A stretch of 64,000 nucleotides of DNA, from the NCBI GenBank assembly GCA_963761985.1, contig CAVXIT010000013.1:248001-312000 (forward strand), read 5' to 3'. The position numbers and the translations under genes were made by a program. The DNA is from JACCTH01 sp963761985 (GTDB taxonomy: Bacteria > Actinomycetota > Acidimicrobiia > Spongiisociales > ZC4RG35). The notes under the pieces were generated by a model that worked only from the letters and a program-made list of their open reading frames with translations, was not told the DNA's origin and did no database searches. Shown here in pieces: positions 42,939 through 52,102 of this stretch. Positions within the stretch are counted from its first letter, which is position 1. Each line of letters opens with the position of its first letter.

Positions 42939-43936
42939 GCCAAGCGGGTCGTTCTACAGACCGTTATCCGACGTCGAAGTGTTTCCGGTCTGACATCGAA
43001 CCCTGGGTTCGCAAATACCAGCGGCGCCTGGCTCTCCACCGGTTGGGAGCTCCAGGGGACGGAGGCCGCTCGTCGAAACCCGATCGCGAGCAAGTGGAAG
43101 CCGAGCGTGAGCAGAGTCAACGCCGCCCCGGCGGCGAGAATCACGTGCCACAAGAAAGCCCCGGTGAAGTCGCGGGTGACTATCGCCCAGTAGACCAACG
43201 TGCCCCAGTCGTTGTAGGTCGCGGTATACGACAGCCAGGAAAGAAATCCCTGGGTAATGACTGCGCCGGCAGCGGCGAGGACGACGTATGCAGCCGCGAC
43301 CGGTACCAGGGCAGGGATCAGATGGCGCATGATCACCTGGCGCGTCGAGGCCCCGGCGATCCGCGCCGCATCGACGTAAACGGAGCTCATAACCGGCATC
43401 GCTTGACTACGCATGACGAGAGCTGCCGAAGAGATCCCCGTCAGCAGGCCGAAAATCAACCCGAACATCAAAGGAGTCAGCCGATCGGCTCGCGGGTCGG
43501 CTCCCAGAATGAGCATGACCACCGGCACCGGGAGATAAAGCCCGGCGTCGACCAGCACAGACAACAACCGATCAGCGGTGCGGAAACCGGCCGAAAGCGC
43601 AGCCACCGTCAGGGCAACAACCGCGGTCACGACCGCTGCGGTTAGCCCGGCAACCAGCGCCGGACCGGCTCCAGCCAAGAGCATCGAAAACGTGTCTTTC
43701 CCGAATGCGTCCGTGCCCAAGAAGTGGGCGGATGATGGTGGGGATGGGTGGCTGATCGTGATGTCGTAACCCGCCCTCGGGTCGTAGATCCCCCGGACCC
43801 AAACCGTGTCGAGCAAGATCGGATGAGCCAGAGCGGCTAGGGCAAACAGCCCGAGGATCGCAAACCCAGCCTTGCTTTCGAAATAGCTGAGAACGGCTCG
43901 GGTCCATCCCCGCAGCCACACCCAACGGCTAGGCAC
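42851..43936 (-). CDS. ABC transporter permease, DppC/oligopeptide type, with C-terminal extension
   Basis: The 361-residue protein has the DppC-like N-terminal start (ESKAGFAILGLFALAALAHPIL), a substrate-side loop ending HFLGTDAFGKDTFSMLLAGAGPAL, and the EAA-type coupling loop VDAARIAGASTRQVIMRHLIPAL. The core ends near residue 300. A polar tail of about 60 residues follows, and the last 29 codons are antisense to the end of the convergent gene. GTG at 43936 overlaps the upstream permease stop by 8 bases. No ATPase or binding protein accompanies the pair. Confidence 0.82.
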   Translation of the reverse strand: MPSRWVWLRGWTRAVLSYFESKAGFAILGLFALAALAHPILLDTVWVRGIYDPRAGYDITISHPSPPSSAHFLGTDAFGKDTFSMLLAGAGPALVAGLTAAVVTAVVALTVAALSAGFRTADRLLSVLVDAGLYLPVPVVMLILGADPRADRLTPLMFGLIFGLLTGISSAALVMRSQAMPVMSSVYVDAARIAGASTRQVIMRHLIPALVPVAAAYVVLAAAGAVITQGFLSWLSYTATYNDWGTLVYWAIVTRDFTGAFLWHVILAAGAALTLLTLGFHLLAIGFRRAASVPWSSQPVESQAPLVFANPGFDVRPETLRRRITVCRTTRLAQAPHFETMARMANATNSESRIPQVLNDR

Positions 43937-45101
43937 GGACGACGACTTTCTCCAACTGAACGCGCGGATCGATCGTTGCCGCCGCCAGATCGAGACCGAT
44001 TCGCAGCAGGAGCGTAAGTACACCGACGACGACCAGACCTCCCATTACGACCACCAGATCACGCTCGCGGAGGGAGCCGAAGAGGACTGAGGCCACGCCA
44101 GGAATGGGAATGCGATAACCGCCCAGGCGGGCGAAGCTTGCTTCGATGATCACGAGCCCGCCGAGGGCGAATGGCAGGTTGGCCGTGAGCCGGGATAGGG
44201 CGGGAAGCAAGGCGACGCGGCCGGCGTGACGGATACGAACCTGCCGGTCGGTGAGGCCTTTGGCACGAGCACTCAGGGAGAAGTCCTTTTCGGCCAATCC
44301 ATCCATGGATGCCGCGATGACCAGGATGACGTCGCCGACCGAGATCAGAAACAGCACCGTCGCGGGAAGTAGCAAGAACAGCAGGACGTCGAAGACCTGG
44401 TCGCGGATCCCCATCCCCGACCAGACGAGGGGCAGGACTACGACTGTCGCAAGCAGACCGACCCAACGGGCCGCTCGCTGGCGGTGGCTAGCAAGTTGCC
44501 GGCTGATCAGGAACACCGCCGTGGTGGCGACGAGCACCGTGCCGATCGCCTGCCAAAGGACCACGGCGCGTTCGGGTCCGTCGTCCCACAGCTCGAAATC
44601 GAAGGCGGTGATGTCGTTGAACAACCGAAAACCGAAAAGGTTGAGTCCGAAGTAGAAAGAAAGGAATACGAGCCAAGGAGGGAACAGCGAGGTCATGGTC
44701 GCCGCTCCCAACGTGGTCGGTGTTGTCGAGCGTTTGCGCCACCCCGCCCAGCGCCCCACTTTGACTCCAAAGTAGAACGCACTTCCGAGCCCGAGGGCAA
44801 ACATGGTGAGTGTCCACGGGAGCGCGGCGATCAACTGACTGGCTACGGTCGGCCCCCTGGGGGTACGGCCGAGGTCAAAGGTCAGCGTTCGTCCGATCCA
44901 GATCAAATACTGCTGCCAGAGGGGGGCATTGAGCCCGAGGCCCTCGCGGACCTGTTCCTGGATCCCGCCTCCTACGAAGGCGAAGTTGTCGGCGAAGTCA
45001 CCCGGAACCAGCAGGCGCACGCCGAAGAAGACAACTGTCAAAAAGACGATGATCCCGATGACACCCGCCAGGATCCGACCGAGCACGTACCGCCGCAGCA
45101 C
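43929..45101 (-). CDS. ABC transporter permease, DppB/oligopeptide type
   Basis: The 390-residue protein begins MLRRYVLGRILAGVIGIIVFLTVVFFGVRLLVPGD, the standard DppB/OppB opening. It continues with GLNAPLWQQYLIWIGRTLTFDLGRT and the coupling loop SARAKGLTDRQVRIRHAGRVALLP. It is longer than typical DppB (about 310-340) by an inserted membrane region near residues 150-220. It forms a heterodimeric channel with the downstream permease, to which it is translationally coupled. Substrate (peptide, nickel or sugar) cannot be told. Confidence 0.87.
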   Translation of the reverse strand: MLRRYVLGRILAGVIGIIVFLTVVFFGVRLLVPGDFADNFAFVGGGIQEQVREGLGLNAPLWQQYLIWIGRTLTFDLGRTPRGPTVASQLIAALPWTLTMFALGLGSAFYFGVKVGRWAGWRKRSTTPTTLGAATMTSLFPPWLVFLSFYFGLNLFGFRLFNDITAFDFELWDDGPERAVVLWQAIGTVLVATTAVFLISRQLASHRQRAARWVGLLATVVVLPLVWSGMGIRDQVFDVLLFLLLPATVLFLISVGDVILVIAASMDGLAEKDFSLSARAKGLTDRQVRIRHAGRVALLPALSRLTANLPFALGGLVIIEASFARLGGYRIPIPGVASVLFGSLRERDLVVVMGGLVVVGVLTLLLRIGLDLAAATIDPRVQLEKVVVRA

Positions 45102-45122
45102 GAGGGCAATCTATCTCTTCGT

Positions 45123-45172
45123 GTTTCTCCCCCCGGAGGGGGAGAAACGAGAACTCCCCTGGGTGAGTTCTC
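45123..45172 (-). terminator. Two adjacent stem-loops after the ABC-2 exporter operon
   Basis: GAGAACTC and GAGTTCTC (45149-45172) pair with an 8-base loop and overlap the stop codon of the exporter gene. GTTTCTCCCC and GGGGAGAAAC (45123-45148) form a perfect 10-bp stem with a 6-base loop. On the minus strand both follow the ABC-2 operon and precede the Dpp-like permease gene, so they probably separate the two transcripts. Confidence 0.68.
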
Positions 45173-45986
45173 AGGGCTTTAAAAGCTTCTCGAATCGCCG
45201 ACGGGTGACGGCCATGCCCACCGCGCCCATCACGATCAGAAAAGCAAGATGTCCAAAGATCGAGAGATCGAAAATGCCCAGGGTCGTGGCCCGCATCAGT
45301 TCGACGCCGTGATAGAGCGGCGAGAGCCAGGCCAGTCGCTGCAATCCGATCGGATAGGCGGTGATCGGAAAGAACGTGCCCGAGAAGAGAAAGAGTGGTT
45401 GCGTCACCAGCTGGACCAGATCGAAGTCCTGCCAGCCCTTCATGAAAGTGGTGGCCGCCATTCCCACGCCCGCAAAAGCGAACCCGATGAGGAGCGCCAC
45501 CGGGACCGCCAATATCGCCCACCACGATTCGATCAAACCGAAGACGAGCATCACGATCACAAAAGCAATCGAATACAAGGTGCCCCGAATCTGGGACCAG
45601 GCGATCTCGCCCAACGCGACGTCCATCGCTCCCAGCGGGGTGGCCAGCATCCCGTCGTAGATCTTCCCCCATTTGAGCCGGAAGAAGACGTTGAGCGTCG
45701 ACTCGTACACCGCCCCGTTCATGGCCGACGAGGCGAGCATCGCCGGCGCAACAAAAGCGGCGTAGCTGACTGCTCTGCCATTGCTCAGGGTGATCTCGTC
45801 GATCAAAGCCCCGACGCCGAATCCAATCGAAAGCAAGTAGAAGACCGGCTCGAAGAATCCTGAAAAGAGGATGATCCAGATTCTCTTGTAGAGGATGAAG
45901 TTGCGCTCGAGGAGTCGCACTGCCCGGGCCCCGGGCCGATGCATCGGCGGAGCAATTCGAGGTGCGACGATGCTGCTCAAGTCCAC
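45171..45986 (-). CDS. ABC-2 type exporter permease (second)
   Basis: The 271-residue protein has six hydrophobic segments and ABC-2/NodJ features: LLERNFILYKRIWIILFSGFFEPVFYLLSIGFGVG, then KWGKIYDGMLATPLGAMDVALGEIAW, and FLFSGTFFPITAYPIGLQRLAWLSPLYHGVELMRA. The frame is open to 46064, but GTG at 45986 fits the operon, overlapping the preceding permease by 10 bases. With the other permease and the ATPase it makes an exporter of the NodIJ/drug type. Only the permeases' similarity to each other suggests a heterodimer. Confidence 0.87.
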   Translation of the reverse strand: MDLSSIVAPRIAPPMHRPGARAVRLLERNFILYKRIWIILFSGFFEPVFYLLSIGFGVGALIDEITLSNGRAVSYAAFVAPAMLASSAMNGAVYESTLNVFFRLKWGKIYDGMLATPLGAMDVALGEIAWSQIRGTLYSIAFVIVMLVFGLIESWWAILAVPVALLIGFAFAGVGMAATTFMKGWQDFDLVQLVTQPLFLFSGTFFPITAYPIGLQRLAWLSPLYHGVELMRATTLGIFDLSIFGHLAFLIVMGAVGMAVTRRRFEKLLKP

Positions 45987-46753
45987 AGCCTCTTCGTGAA
46001 GTTGCGCCTGGCAACGAAAAGTCCGACCGCAAACAGAGCGAGCAAGAAAACGAGATGCACCCACCAGGGGAACTGCGGGCTCCCCTCCAGGCCGGCTGCC
46101 CCCCGGCTCAGTTCGATCCCATGAAACAGCGGTGAGAGCCAGACGATCGGCTGGACCAAATCTGGTAGCTGGGAAACCGGATAGAACGTGCCCGAAAAGA
46201 GAAAGAGCGGCATGACTCCGAAGCGGAAGAACGAGGCGAGCGCCCGATCATCGTCGAGCTTGGCCGCCCACGCGATGACCGGGGTCGCGAAGGCGAGACC
46301 CGTCAAAGCAGCCGGGAAAACCGCTGCGACGGCCGACCCGAGTTCCATTGCGTTCATCAAGACCATGACACCGGCGTAGACGAGGAGGTTGAAAAGCACC
46401 CGCACGCCGAGGAACCCGACCAACCCGGTGACGAGGTCGGAAGGGGTGATCGGTGTGGCGAGCGCGGCGTGGTAGCTCTTGGTCCACTTGATTCCCGCCA
46501 CCACGGGGTACGTCGATTCCCCGGCGGCGGTCATCATCGCGGTGGCCGCCAGCAGCGCGGGTGCGACAAATCCGAGGTAGCTGCCCGAGCCGCCGGCGCC
46601 GCCGCCGGCATCGACGAGACGGCCGAGGCCTCCGCCCATCGCCAGCAGGGTGAAGATCGGGACTGCAAATGACGAGATGACCGAACCACGCCAGGTGTGG
46701 CGATAAATCCGGGCATTGGCCTCGGCTACGCGCAACGTCGCGGACGGCATCAC
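45977..46753 (-). CDS. ABC-2 type exporter permease (first)
   Basis: The 258-residue permease has about six hydrophobic segments with the ABC-2 pattern: an N-terminal amphipathic RIYRHTWRGSVISSFAVPIFTLLAMGGGL, the loop GIKWTKSYHAALATPITPSDLVTG, and FLFSGTFYPVSQLPDLVQPIVWLSPLFHGIELSRGA. It is a diverged paralogue of the next gene. The start overlaps the ATPase stop by 4 bases. It belongs to the three-gene exporter operon running from 47706 down to 45171. Confidence 0.88.
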   Translation of the reverse strand: MMPSATLRVAEANARIYRHTWRGSVISSFAVPIFTLLAMGGGLGRLVDAGGGAGGSGSYLGFVAPALLAATAMMTAAGESTYPVVAGIKWTKSYHAALATPITPSDLVTGLVGFLGVRVLFNLLVYAGVMVLMNAMELGSAVAAVFPAALTGLAFATPVIAWAAKLDDDRALASFFRFGVMPLFLFSGTFYPVSQLPDLVQPIVWLSPLFHGIELSRGAAGLEGSPQFPWWVHLVFLLALFAVGLFVARRNFTKRLWT

Positions 46754-47706
46754 TCGACCAAGGTTCGTCCGGTGAGATGCAAGAACACGTCCTCGAGCGT
46801 CGACCGCCGGGCGAGGGTCATCTCCGGGGCGAGGCCGCGGCGGTGGACTTCTTCGAGAGCATCGTCGGCTTCGTCGGCGTAGACCAACACCCGGTCAGGG
46901 AGCGGCTCCATACGCTTTCCGATGCCCTCCAAACGATCGAGCACCGCTTCCTGCTCGCCGGCTGGAAAGCGCAATTCGACCACCTCCCGCGTCGAGTGCT
47001 CCTGGATCAGCCGTTGCGGCGACCCTTCACCGACAATCTTGCCTTTGTCCATGATCACCAGGCGATCGCACAGTTGCTCGGCTTCATCCATGTAATGGGT
47101 CGTAATCACCAGGGTCGCGCCGTCTCGCTTGAGGCGATACAGGCGGTCCCACAGAAGGTGGCGCGCTTGCGGATCAAGGCCGGTGGTGGGCTCGTCGAGA
47201 ATCACCAGGTCCGGTCGATTGATAAGACCCCGAGCGATCGTGAGTCGCCGCTTCATGCCGCCCGACAGCGGTTCGACCTTGCTCTTCTTGCGATCTGACA
47301 GCTGGGCAAAGTCGAGCAGTTGATCGATTCGCTCACGGATCTCGTGGCGAGGGAGGTCGAAGTAGCGACCGTAGATAAAGAGGTTCTCCTCCACGGTTAG
47401 CTCAGTGTCGAGGTTGTCCTCCTGGGGGATGACGCCGAGGCGGGCGCGGATGGCTGCCCCGTGGGTCTTTGGATCGAGCCCGAACACGGATAGGTGTCCG
47501 GTGGTAACCGGGGAGATCGAGGCGATCATCTTCATGGTCGAGGTCTTGCCGGCCCCGTTTGGTCCGAGAAATCCAAACGCCTCGCCGGGCGCGATCTCGA
47601 AATCGATGTCGTCGACGGCCAGAAAGTCGCCGAATTTCTTGCTCAGGTTGCTGGCAACAACCAGCGGCTCGCTCACCTGGTGCAAGGTAGTCGCGACCGG
47701 GGACAC
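46750..47706 (-). CDS. ABC-2 exporter ATP-binding protein (NodI/DrrA-like)
   Basis: The 318-residue ATPase has one nucleotide-binding domain with Walker A GFLGPNGAGKTSTMKMI, Q-loop VIPQEDNLD, signature LSGGMKRRLTIARGL, Walker B LVILDEPTTGLDP and the H-loop ITTHYMDEAEQL. A C-terminal DrrA-like domain ends LARRSTLEDVFLHLTGR. It powers the two downstream permeases. GTG at 47706 (with GAGG about 10 bases upstream) is proposed; GTG at 47676 is an alternative. The longer open frame would overlap the divergent NTF2-like gene. Substrate unknown: lipid-linked compound or antibiotic export are both possible. Confidence 0.92.
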   Translation of the reverse strand: MSPVATTLHQVSEPLVVASNLSKKFGDFLAVDDIDFEIAPGEAFGFLGPNGAGKTSTMKMIASISPVTTGHLSVFGLDPKTHGAAIRARLGVIPQEDNLDTELTVEENLFIYGRYFDLPRHEIRERIDQLLDFAQLSDRKKSKVEPLSGGMKRRLTIARGLINRPDLVILDEPTTGLDPQARHLLWDRLYRLKRDGATLVITTHYMDEAEQLCDRLVIMDKGKIVGEGSPQRLIQEHSTREVVELRFPAGEQEAVLDRLEGIGKRMEPLPDRVLVYADEADDALEEVHRRGLAPEMTLARRSTLEDVFLHLTGRTLVE

Positions 47707-47758
47707 GATCGCCGAGCCTCGCTGCGGGAATAGTGTCGTGATCTCGAAAGGAGCCGCA

Positions 47759-48151
47759 ATGCCATCCACGTTGGAGCAATGGATCGAGGAATACCGGCTG
47801 GCCTGGGTTAACAAGGACCCAGGGGCAGCTGCATCGCTGTTCACCCCGGATGCGACATATCGGTCCAACATCTTCGAAGACCCACACCGCGGTCAGGAAG
47901 GAGTCAGCGCCTATTGGGCTGATGCGACCGCTGACCAACGCGAACCGGAAGTTCGGATGGGCCAGCCTTTTGTTGATGGCCGGCGTGTGGCTGTTGAGTT
48001 CTGGACCACGATGGGGACGGGCGACGGGGACCTCACCCTGCCTGGGTGCTTGCTGCTCGATTTCGATGACGCCTGGAAATGTCGGGCTCTGCGCGAGTAC
48101 TGGCACGTCGGTCAGGGACGCTCCGAACCCCCCGCTGGATGGGGCGTTTGA
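47759..48151 (+). CDS. NTF2/SnoaL-like protein
   Basis: The 130-residue protein matches the NTF2-like cone fold: an N-terminal helix (STLEQWIEEYRLAWVNKDPGAAASLFTPDATYRSNIFEDPHRG) followed by a curved sheet (VEFWTTMGTGDGDLTLPGCLLLDFD). Family members are isomerases, cyclases, dehydratases or ligand-binding proteins; no specific catalytic residues can be assigned. ATG at 47759 has AAAGGAG upstream. It overlaps the LCP gene by 13 bases and is divergent from the exporter ATPase. Confidence 0.82.
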   Translation: MPSTLEQWIEEYRLAWVNKDPGAAASLFTPDATYRSNIFEDPHRGQEGVSAYWADATADQREPEVRMGQPFVDGRRVAVEFWTTMGTGDGDLTLPGCLLLDFDDAWKCRALREYWHVGQGRSEPPAGWGV

Positions 48152-49125
48152 CGATCGATCAGTCTGCCTCCCCGACCTCGACTGTCGTCCCTGCTCGACG
48201 TCGACGGGTGGGCTGGGGAGGGCGCATCCTTCTTCTCGCACTGGTACTGCTGATCGCCCTTACCGGCGTGGTGCTTTACACCCAAACCACGATGAGAGAT
48301 GTCGGGAACCTGGGCTCACTGGGGGCGGGTGAAGGTGTCTACCTAATCGTCGGGAGCGACAGTCGCGCCAACCTTCCGCCTGATCTGGAAGGAAACTTTG
48401 GAGACTTTCCTGGAGCGCGCGCTGACGTGATCATGCTCGTCCAAGTCGTGGAGGGTCGCCGTCAGCTGCTCTCAATCCCGCGCGATCTAAAAGTCGATGT
48501 CCCAGGTCAGGGAACCCAGAAGATCAACGCGGCCTTCTCTCTCGGAGGCGGAGAGTTGATGGTCGAGACAGTCGCACTCGCCACCGGGATTAGAGCGAAT
48601 CACTATCTCGAGATTGACTTCGGAGGATTCGCTGCGATCGTCGACGCTTTGGGAGGAATCGAACTCGACTTTCCGTTCCCAACCCGGGATCTCAACGCCA
48701 ACCTCTCGATCGAGACGACTGGCCTCCAAACCGTTGATGGCGCGACTGCCCTCGCTTACGCCCGATCGCGTGGGTACGAGGAACTGCGCGACGGAACCTG
48801 GGTCGGCGAACGGACCGGCGACCTCGCCCGTACCGGCCGGCAACGCCAGGTGTTACTCGAGATCCTGGACAAAGCATCGTCCCCCGCGGGCCTGGCGCGA
48901 AGCCCGCTCGTCATGGTCGCAGCAGCCAGGCATCTCGGTTCCGATTCGGGCACGAGCGTCATCGATCTTGGCCAACTGGGTTGGGCAATGCGGTCTGCCG
49001 GCGTCACCGACTCGCTGACGCTTCCGGTTGAGATTTCGAGCGAGGGCGGGGTTTCCTACGTCGTTCCTGTTCCTCCCGCGGCAGATGTGTTGGCCGCATT
49101 CCTCAACCGACAACCTTTGCAGTGA
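48139..49125 (+). CDS. LytR-CpsA-Psr (LCP) family protein
   Basis: The 328-residue protein has a basic N-terminus, one transmembrane helix (ILLLALVLLIALTGVVLY) and an extracytoplasmic LCP domain: YLIVGSDSRANL, then RADVIMLVQV, then LSIPRDLKVDVPGQGTQKINAAFSLGG, and ALAYARSRGYE with TGRQRQVL. The Asp and Arg residues in these motifs bind the pyrophosphate of lipid-linked substrates. LCP enzymes attach glycopolymers (arabinogalactan, teichoic acid or capsule) to peptidoglycan. ATG at 48139 overlaps the preceding gene by 13 bases; TTG at 48148 is possible. Confidence 0.92.
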   Translation: MGRLTIDQSASPTSTVVPARRRRVGWGGRILLLALVLLIALTGVVLYTQTTMRDVGNLGSLGAGEGVYLIVGSDSRANLPPDLEGNFGDFPGARADVIMLVQVVEGRRQLLSIPRDLKVDVPGQGTQKINAAFSLGGGELMVETVALATGIRANHYLEIDFGGFAAIVDALGGIELDFPFPTRDLNANLSIETTGLQTVDGATALAYARSRGYEELRDGTWVGERTGDLARTGRQRQVLLEILDKASSPAGLARSPLVMVAAARHLGSDSGTSVIDLGQLGWAMRSAGVTDSLTLPVEISSEGGVSYVVPVPPAADVLAAFLNRQPLQ

Positions 49126-49772
49126 TCCGCGCGGTCGTCCTCGACGTGGGCGAGACATTGATCGACGAGAGTCGGATCTGGGCGCGCTGGGCGGAACGTC
49201 TGGGCGTTCCTTCCCTCACGCTCATGGGGCTTCTCGGCGGGATGGCTGCACTCGACCGCTCACATCGGGACGCTCTCGAGCTGATCCGTCCGGAGTTCGA
49301 CCTTGCTCGCGAACTCGAACTGTGGGCTGAGGAAAACCCCGACTCGCTACGGCAGCGCTTCGATGAGGTCGATCTCTATCCGGACGTCCGTCCTGCGCTC
49401 GACGCGCTGTTTGCGGCCGGTCTCCCAATTCACATCGCTGGCAACCAGCCCGAGGAAGCGCGGGAAGCGCTGCTCAAGATGAACCTGCCGGTGGCGAGCA
49501 TCTCCAACTCGCACGAACTCGGGGCCGAGAAACCGTCGCCAGGTTTCTTCGCGGCACTCATCGACCTAGCCGGTGAAGCAGCCGAGGCGATCTTGTATGT
49601 AGGTGACCGTATCGACAATGACGTGCTCCCCGCCCGGAGAGCCGGCATGCGAACCGTTCTGCTTCGTCGAGGGCCCTGGGGATTTCTTCACGCCGAAAGA
49701 CCAGATGCCGGGCTGGCGGATGCAATTTGCGATTCTTTGCTCGAACTACCCGCCGTCGCGGCCCGGCTCTAG
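49122..49772 (+). CDS. HAD superfamily hydrolase
   Basis: The 216-residue protein has HAD motif I VVLDVGETL (the first Asp present; the second, usually DxD, is replaced by Gly-Glu as in some family members), motif II IHIAGNQ, motif III Lys in GAEKPSPGFF and motif IV ILYVGDRIDNDVLPARRAGM. It is probably a small-molecule phosphatase or dehalogenase-like hydrolase. Because the general acid/base Asp of motif I is not in its usual place, activity should be treated with caution. GTG at 49122 overlaps the LCP stop (GTGA). Confidence 0.86.
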   Translation: MIRAVVLDVGETLIDESRIWARWAERLGVPSLTLMGLLGGMAALDRSHRDALELIRPEFDLARELELWAEENPDSLRQRFDEVDLYPDVRPALDALFAAGLPIHIAGNQPEEAREALLKMNLPVASISNSHELGAEKPSPGFFAALIDLAGEAAEAILYVGDRIDNDVLPARRAGMRTVLLRRGPWGFLHAERPDAGLADAICDSLLELPAVAARL

Positions 49773-49782
49773 GGTCCGCAGA

Positions 49783-50190
49783 ATGGGTGACAGTTTGACT
49801 GGTCGCGGGAGATGCCTGTGCGGCTCGGTGGGTTACACGGTCTCGGGAGAGTTACGCGATGTCGTCAACTGCCATTGCGAGCGGTGCCGACGGTTCACTG
49901 GCCACCATATGGCGGCAACTGCTGCTCATCCCGACTCTGTTGTGATTAGCGATGACCGCGCTTCGCTTCGTTGGTACGACCCCGTTCCGGGTGTCCACTA
50001 CGGCTTCTGCAGTCAGTGCGGCTCCTCGCTGTTTTGGAAGGCAGACGCACACCCCGACCACCTGTCGATCTGTGCCGGAACACTCGATCCGCCAACTCAC
50101 CTCCACACGACGAAAGCTTGGTGGCTAGCCCACCGAAGCGATTACTTCACGCTCGACGAGTCGATCGAGAACTTCGAGTTCGAGGGCTGA
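49783..50190 (+). CDS. GFA family zinc-binding protein
   Basis: The 135-residue protein has the GFA (glutathione-dependent formaldehyde-activating) zinc motifs: GRCLCGSVGY near residue 10, NCHCERCRRFTG near 30 and FCSQCGSSLFW near 78. Further conserved parts are HLHTTKAWWLAHRSDYF and a C-terminal FEFEG. Most members are zinc proteins of unknown function, and formaldehyde activation should not be assumed, particularly in actinobacteria that use mycothiol. ATG at 49783 is taken since the upstream frame overlaps the HAD gene. It ends 1 base before the CocE-like gene. Confidence 0.9.
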   Translation: MGDSLTGRGRCLCGSVGYTVSGELRDVVNCHCERCRRFTGHHMAATAAHPDSVVISDDRASLRWYDPVPGVHYGFCSQCGSSLFWKADAHPDHLSICAGTLDPPTHLHTTKAWWLAHRSDYFTLDESIENFEFEG

Positions 50191-50191
50191 G

Positions 50192-52102
50192 ATGCGAGTC
50201 GATCGCAAGGTTTTCGTGCCGATGCGCGACGGCATCAAGGTCGCGTTGACTACGTACCTGCCGGAAGGTCCTGGCCGGTTCCCCGTCGTAGTCGAGTCGG
50301 TGCCTTATCGCAAAGATGATGACTGTTTCGCCCGCGACTGGCAGAACTACTTCTACCTCGCTGAACGCGGAATCGCCGGGGTCAGGATCGACATTCGCGG
50401 CACCGGTGCTTCGGAGGGGATCATCACCGATGAATACACCGCCGACGAAATGGCGGACACTGTCGAGATCCTCGAATGGGCAGCTGGACAAGCTTGGAGT
50501 AACGGCAATGTCGGGATGTGGGGAATTTCCTGGGGTGGGTTCAGCTCGTTGCAAACGGCGATGCTGGGACCCGAGCCTCTCAAGGCGATCATGCCGGTTC
50601 ACGCCACTCACGACCGCTTCGCCACTGATGTTCACTATGCCGGGGGATCGGTGCTGGCGGCGGAACAGGGCGATTGGGCCGCCTCGATGATCGCGTTGAA
50701 TGGCCTACCTCCCGATCCGTCCATCGTCGGTCATTGGTGGCGGCAAATGTGGATGGAGCGACTCGACCAAACCCCCCAGTGGCTATTCGAATGGTTCCGA
50801 CATCAGCATCGAGACTCGTATTGGCTCCACGGCTCGCCGTGCTCCGACTACGAATCGATCCAGGTGCCGACGCTCCTTATCGGGGGATGGCTCGACGGCT
50901 ATGTCGACGGGATGCTCACAATGTTCGAGAAGCTGCGCTGCCCGCGAAAGGCGGTGATCGGCCCTTGGGGCCACTACCGACCGGCGACGGGAGTGCCGGC
51001 GCCGACCTTCGACCATCTCGACCTCATGGCGCGATGGTTCGGCCACCACCTCCGTGGCGACGACAACGGAGTCATGGACATGCCCGATCTCATCGCCTGG
51101 GTCCGCACCGATCCGCCGTACGACGGTGAGTCGACGGCCGGATTTTGGCGAGGTGACTCCATCGGGAAACCCGGCGAAACGTGGGAGATGCCACTACCGG
51201 GAAACGAAATGGTCACCTGGCGCGGGCCCCAGTGGGTAGGGAGCCACGCGCCAGCCTGGGATCGAGCCGCCATCGGATCGACCGCGTCGGATCTCGATGA
51301 TGCTGCGTCTCTTCTCTTCGAAAGCGAGCCCCTGACTACCGAACTTGAGATTTTCGGACAACCGAAGGCTGAGCTGAGGGTTGCCAGTGATCAAGACGCC
51401 GGCTTGATCGCCGTGCGGCTTCTCATCGTTTCTCCCGAGGGTGACGCACACCTGCTGTGTCGGGGAAATAAGAACCTGGCCTTCCCGAGCGACCTTTCGG
51501 ATCCAAAATCGGTTGAACCGGGTGTTTGGCAAACGGTCGAGGTTTCGCTGCTGGCGGCTTCGGCGGTGATTCCGCGTGGCTGGAGGATCAGGGTGGCCAT
51601 TGCGGGAGTGGACTTCCCGATCCTCTGGCCGCCGGCGCGTCGCTTCAGCCTGTCCGTCGACCCCACTCAAAGCCGGCTCCTGTTCCCATTGCTCGCCGCC
51701 GGCGGCGAAACCCTCGCCATCCCAGTCTCGCCGCCTCCACCCGACTCTCCGGTTGAAACGCTCGTCTCGAACCACGATTTCAGCGTCGGCCGCAACGACC
51801 AACAGGCCTCGTTCGAGAAAACTGTCGGGCATCGGGAGCGGCAGCCAGACGGATTGATGTACGACTCGAGGCAAACGTCCCGCGTCAAAGTTTTGGATGA
51901 CAATCCTGAAACCACCGAAGTCGCGGCGATGACCACCATTTCCCTGGAGCGGGGCGATTGGCTGGTCGGAACCGACTCAAGCTTGCGGATCACCGCCGAT
52001 GAGTCGCACTTTCATATCGACATCCACCTTTCGGCTCGCGACCACGACGCCGAAGTGTTCTCCCGGAATTGGTCGGAGTCGATCGAGCGCCGCTGGGCTT
52101 AG
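50192..52102 (+). CDS. CocE/NonD family X-Pro-like hydrolase
   Basis: The 636-residue protein has an alpha/beta-hydrolase domain with MRDGIKVALTTYLPEG, RIDIRGTGASEG, nucleophile elbow WGISWGGF (Ser), acid region GGWLDGYVDGML and VIGPWGHY (His). A jelly-roll C-terminal domain (about 380-560) follows. The family includes cocaine esterase, X-Pro dipeptidyl peptidases and glutaryl-7-ACA acylases, so it likely hydrolyses an ester or amide bond. No signal peptide is seen. ATG at 50192 lies one base after the GFA stop. The end overlaps the convergent phosphoribosyltransferase gene by 4 bases. Confidence 0.9.
   Translation: MRVDRKVFVPMRDGIKVALTTYLPEGPGRFPVVVESVPYRKDDDCFARDWQNYFYLAERGIAGVRIDIRGTGASEGIITDEYTADEMADTVEILEWAAGQAWSNGNVGMWGISWGGFSSLQTAMLGPEPLKAIMPVHATHDRFATDVHYAGGSVLAAEQGDWAASMIALNGLPPDPSIVGHWWRQMWMERLDQTPQWLFEWFRHQHRDSYWLHGSPCSDYESIQVPTLLIGGWLDGYVDGMLTMFEKLRCPRKAVIGPWGHYRPATGVPAPTFDHLDLMARWFGHHLRGDDNGVMDMPDLIAWVRTDPPYDGESTAGFWRGDSIGKPGETWEMPLPGNEMVTWRGPQWVGSHAPAWDRAAIGSTASDLDDAASLLFESEPLTTELEIFGQPKAELRVASDQDAGLIAVRLLIVSPEGDAHLLCRGNKNLAFPSDLSDPKSVEPGVWQTVEVSLLAASAVIPRGWRIRVAIAGVDFPILWPPARRFSLSVDPTQSRLLFPLLAAGGETLAIPVSPPPPDSPVETLVSNHDFSVGRNDQQASFEKTVGHRERQPDGLMYDSRQTSRVKVLDDNPETTEVAAMTTISLERGDWLVGTDSSLRITADESHFHIDIHLSARDHDAEVFSRNWSESIERRWA

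Noticed and set aside
48139..48151. TTG 48148 as the LCP start
   Set aside because: ATG 48139 is a stronger codon and the extra residues are neutral; the evidence between them is weak.
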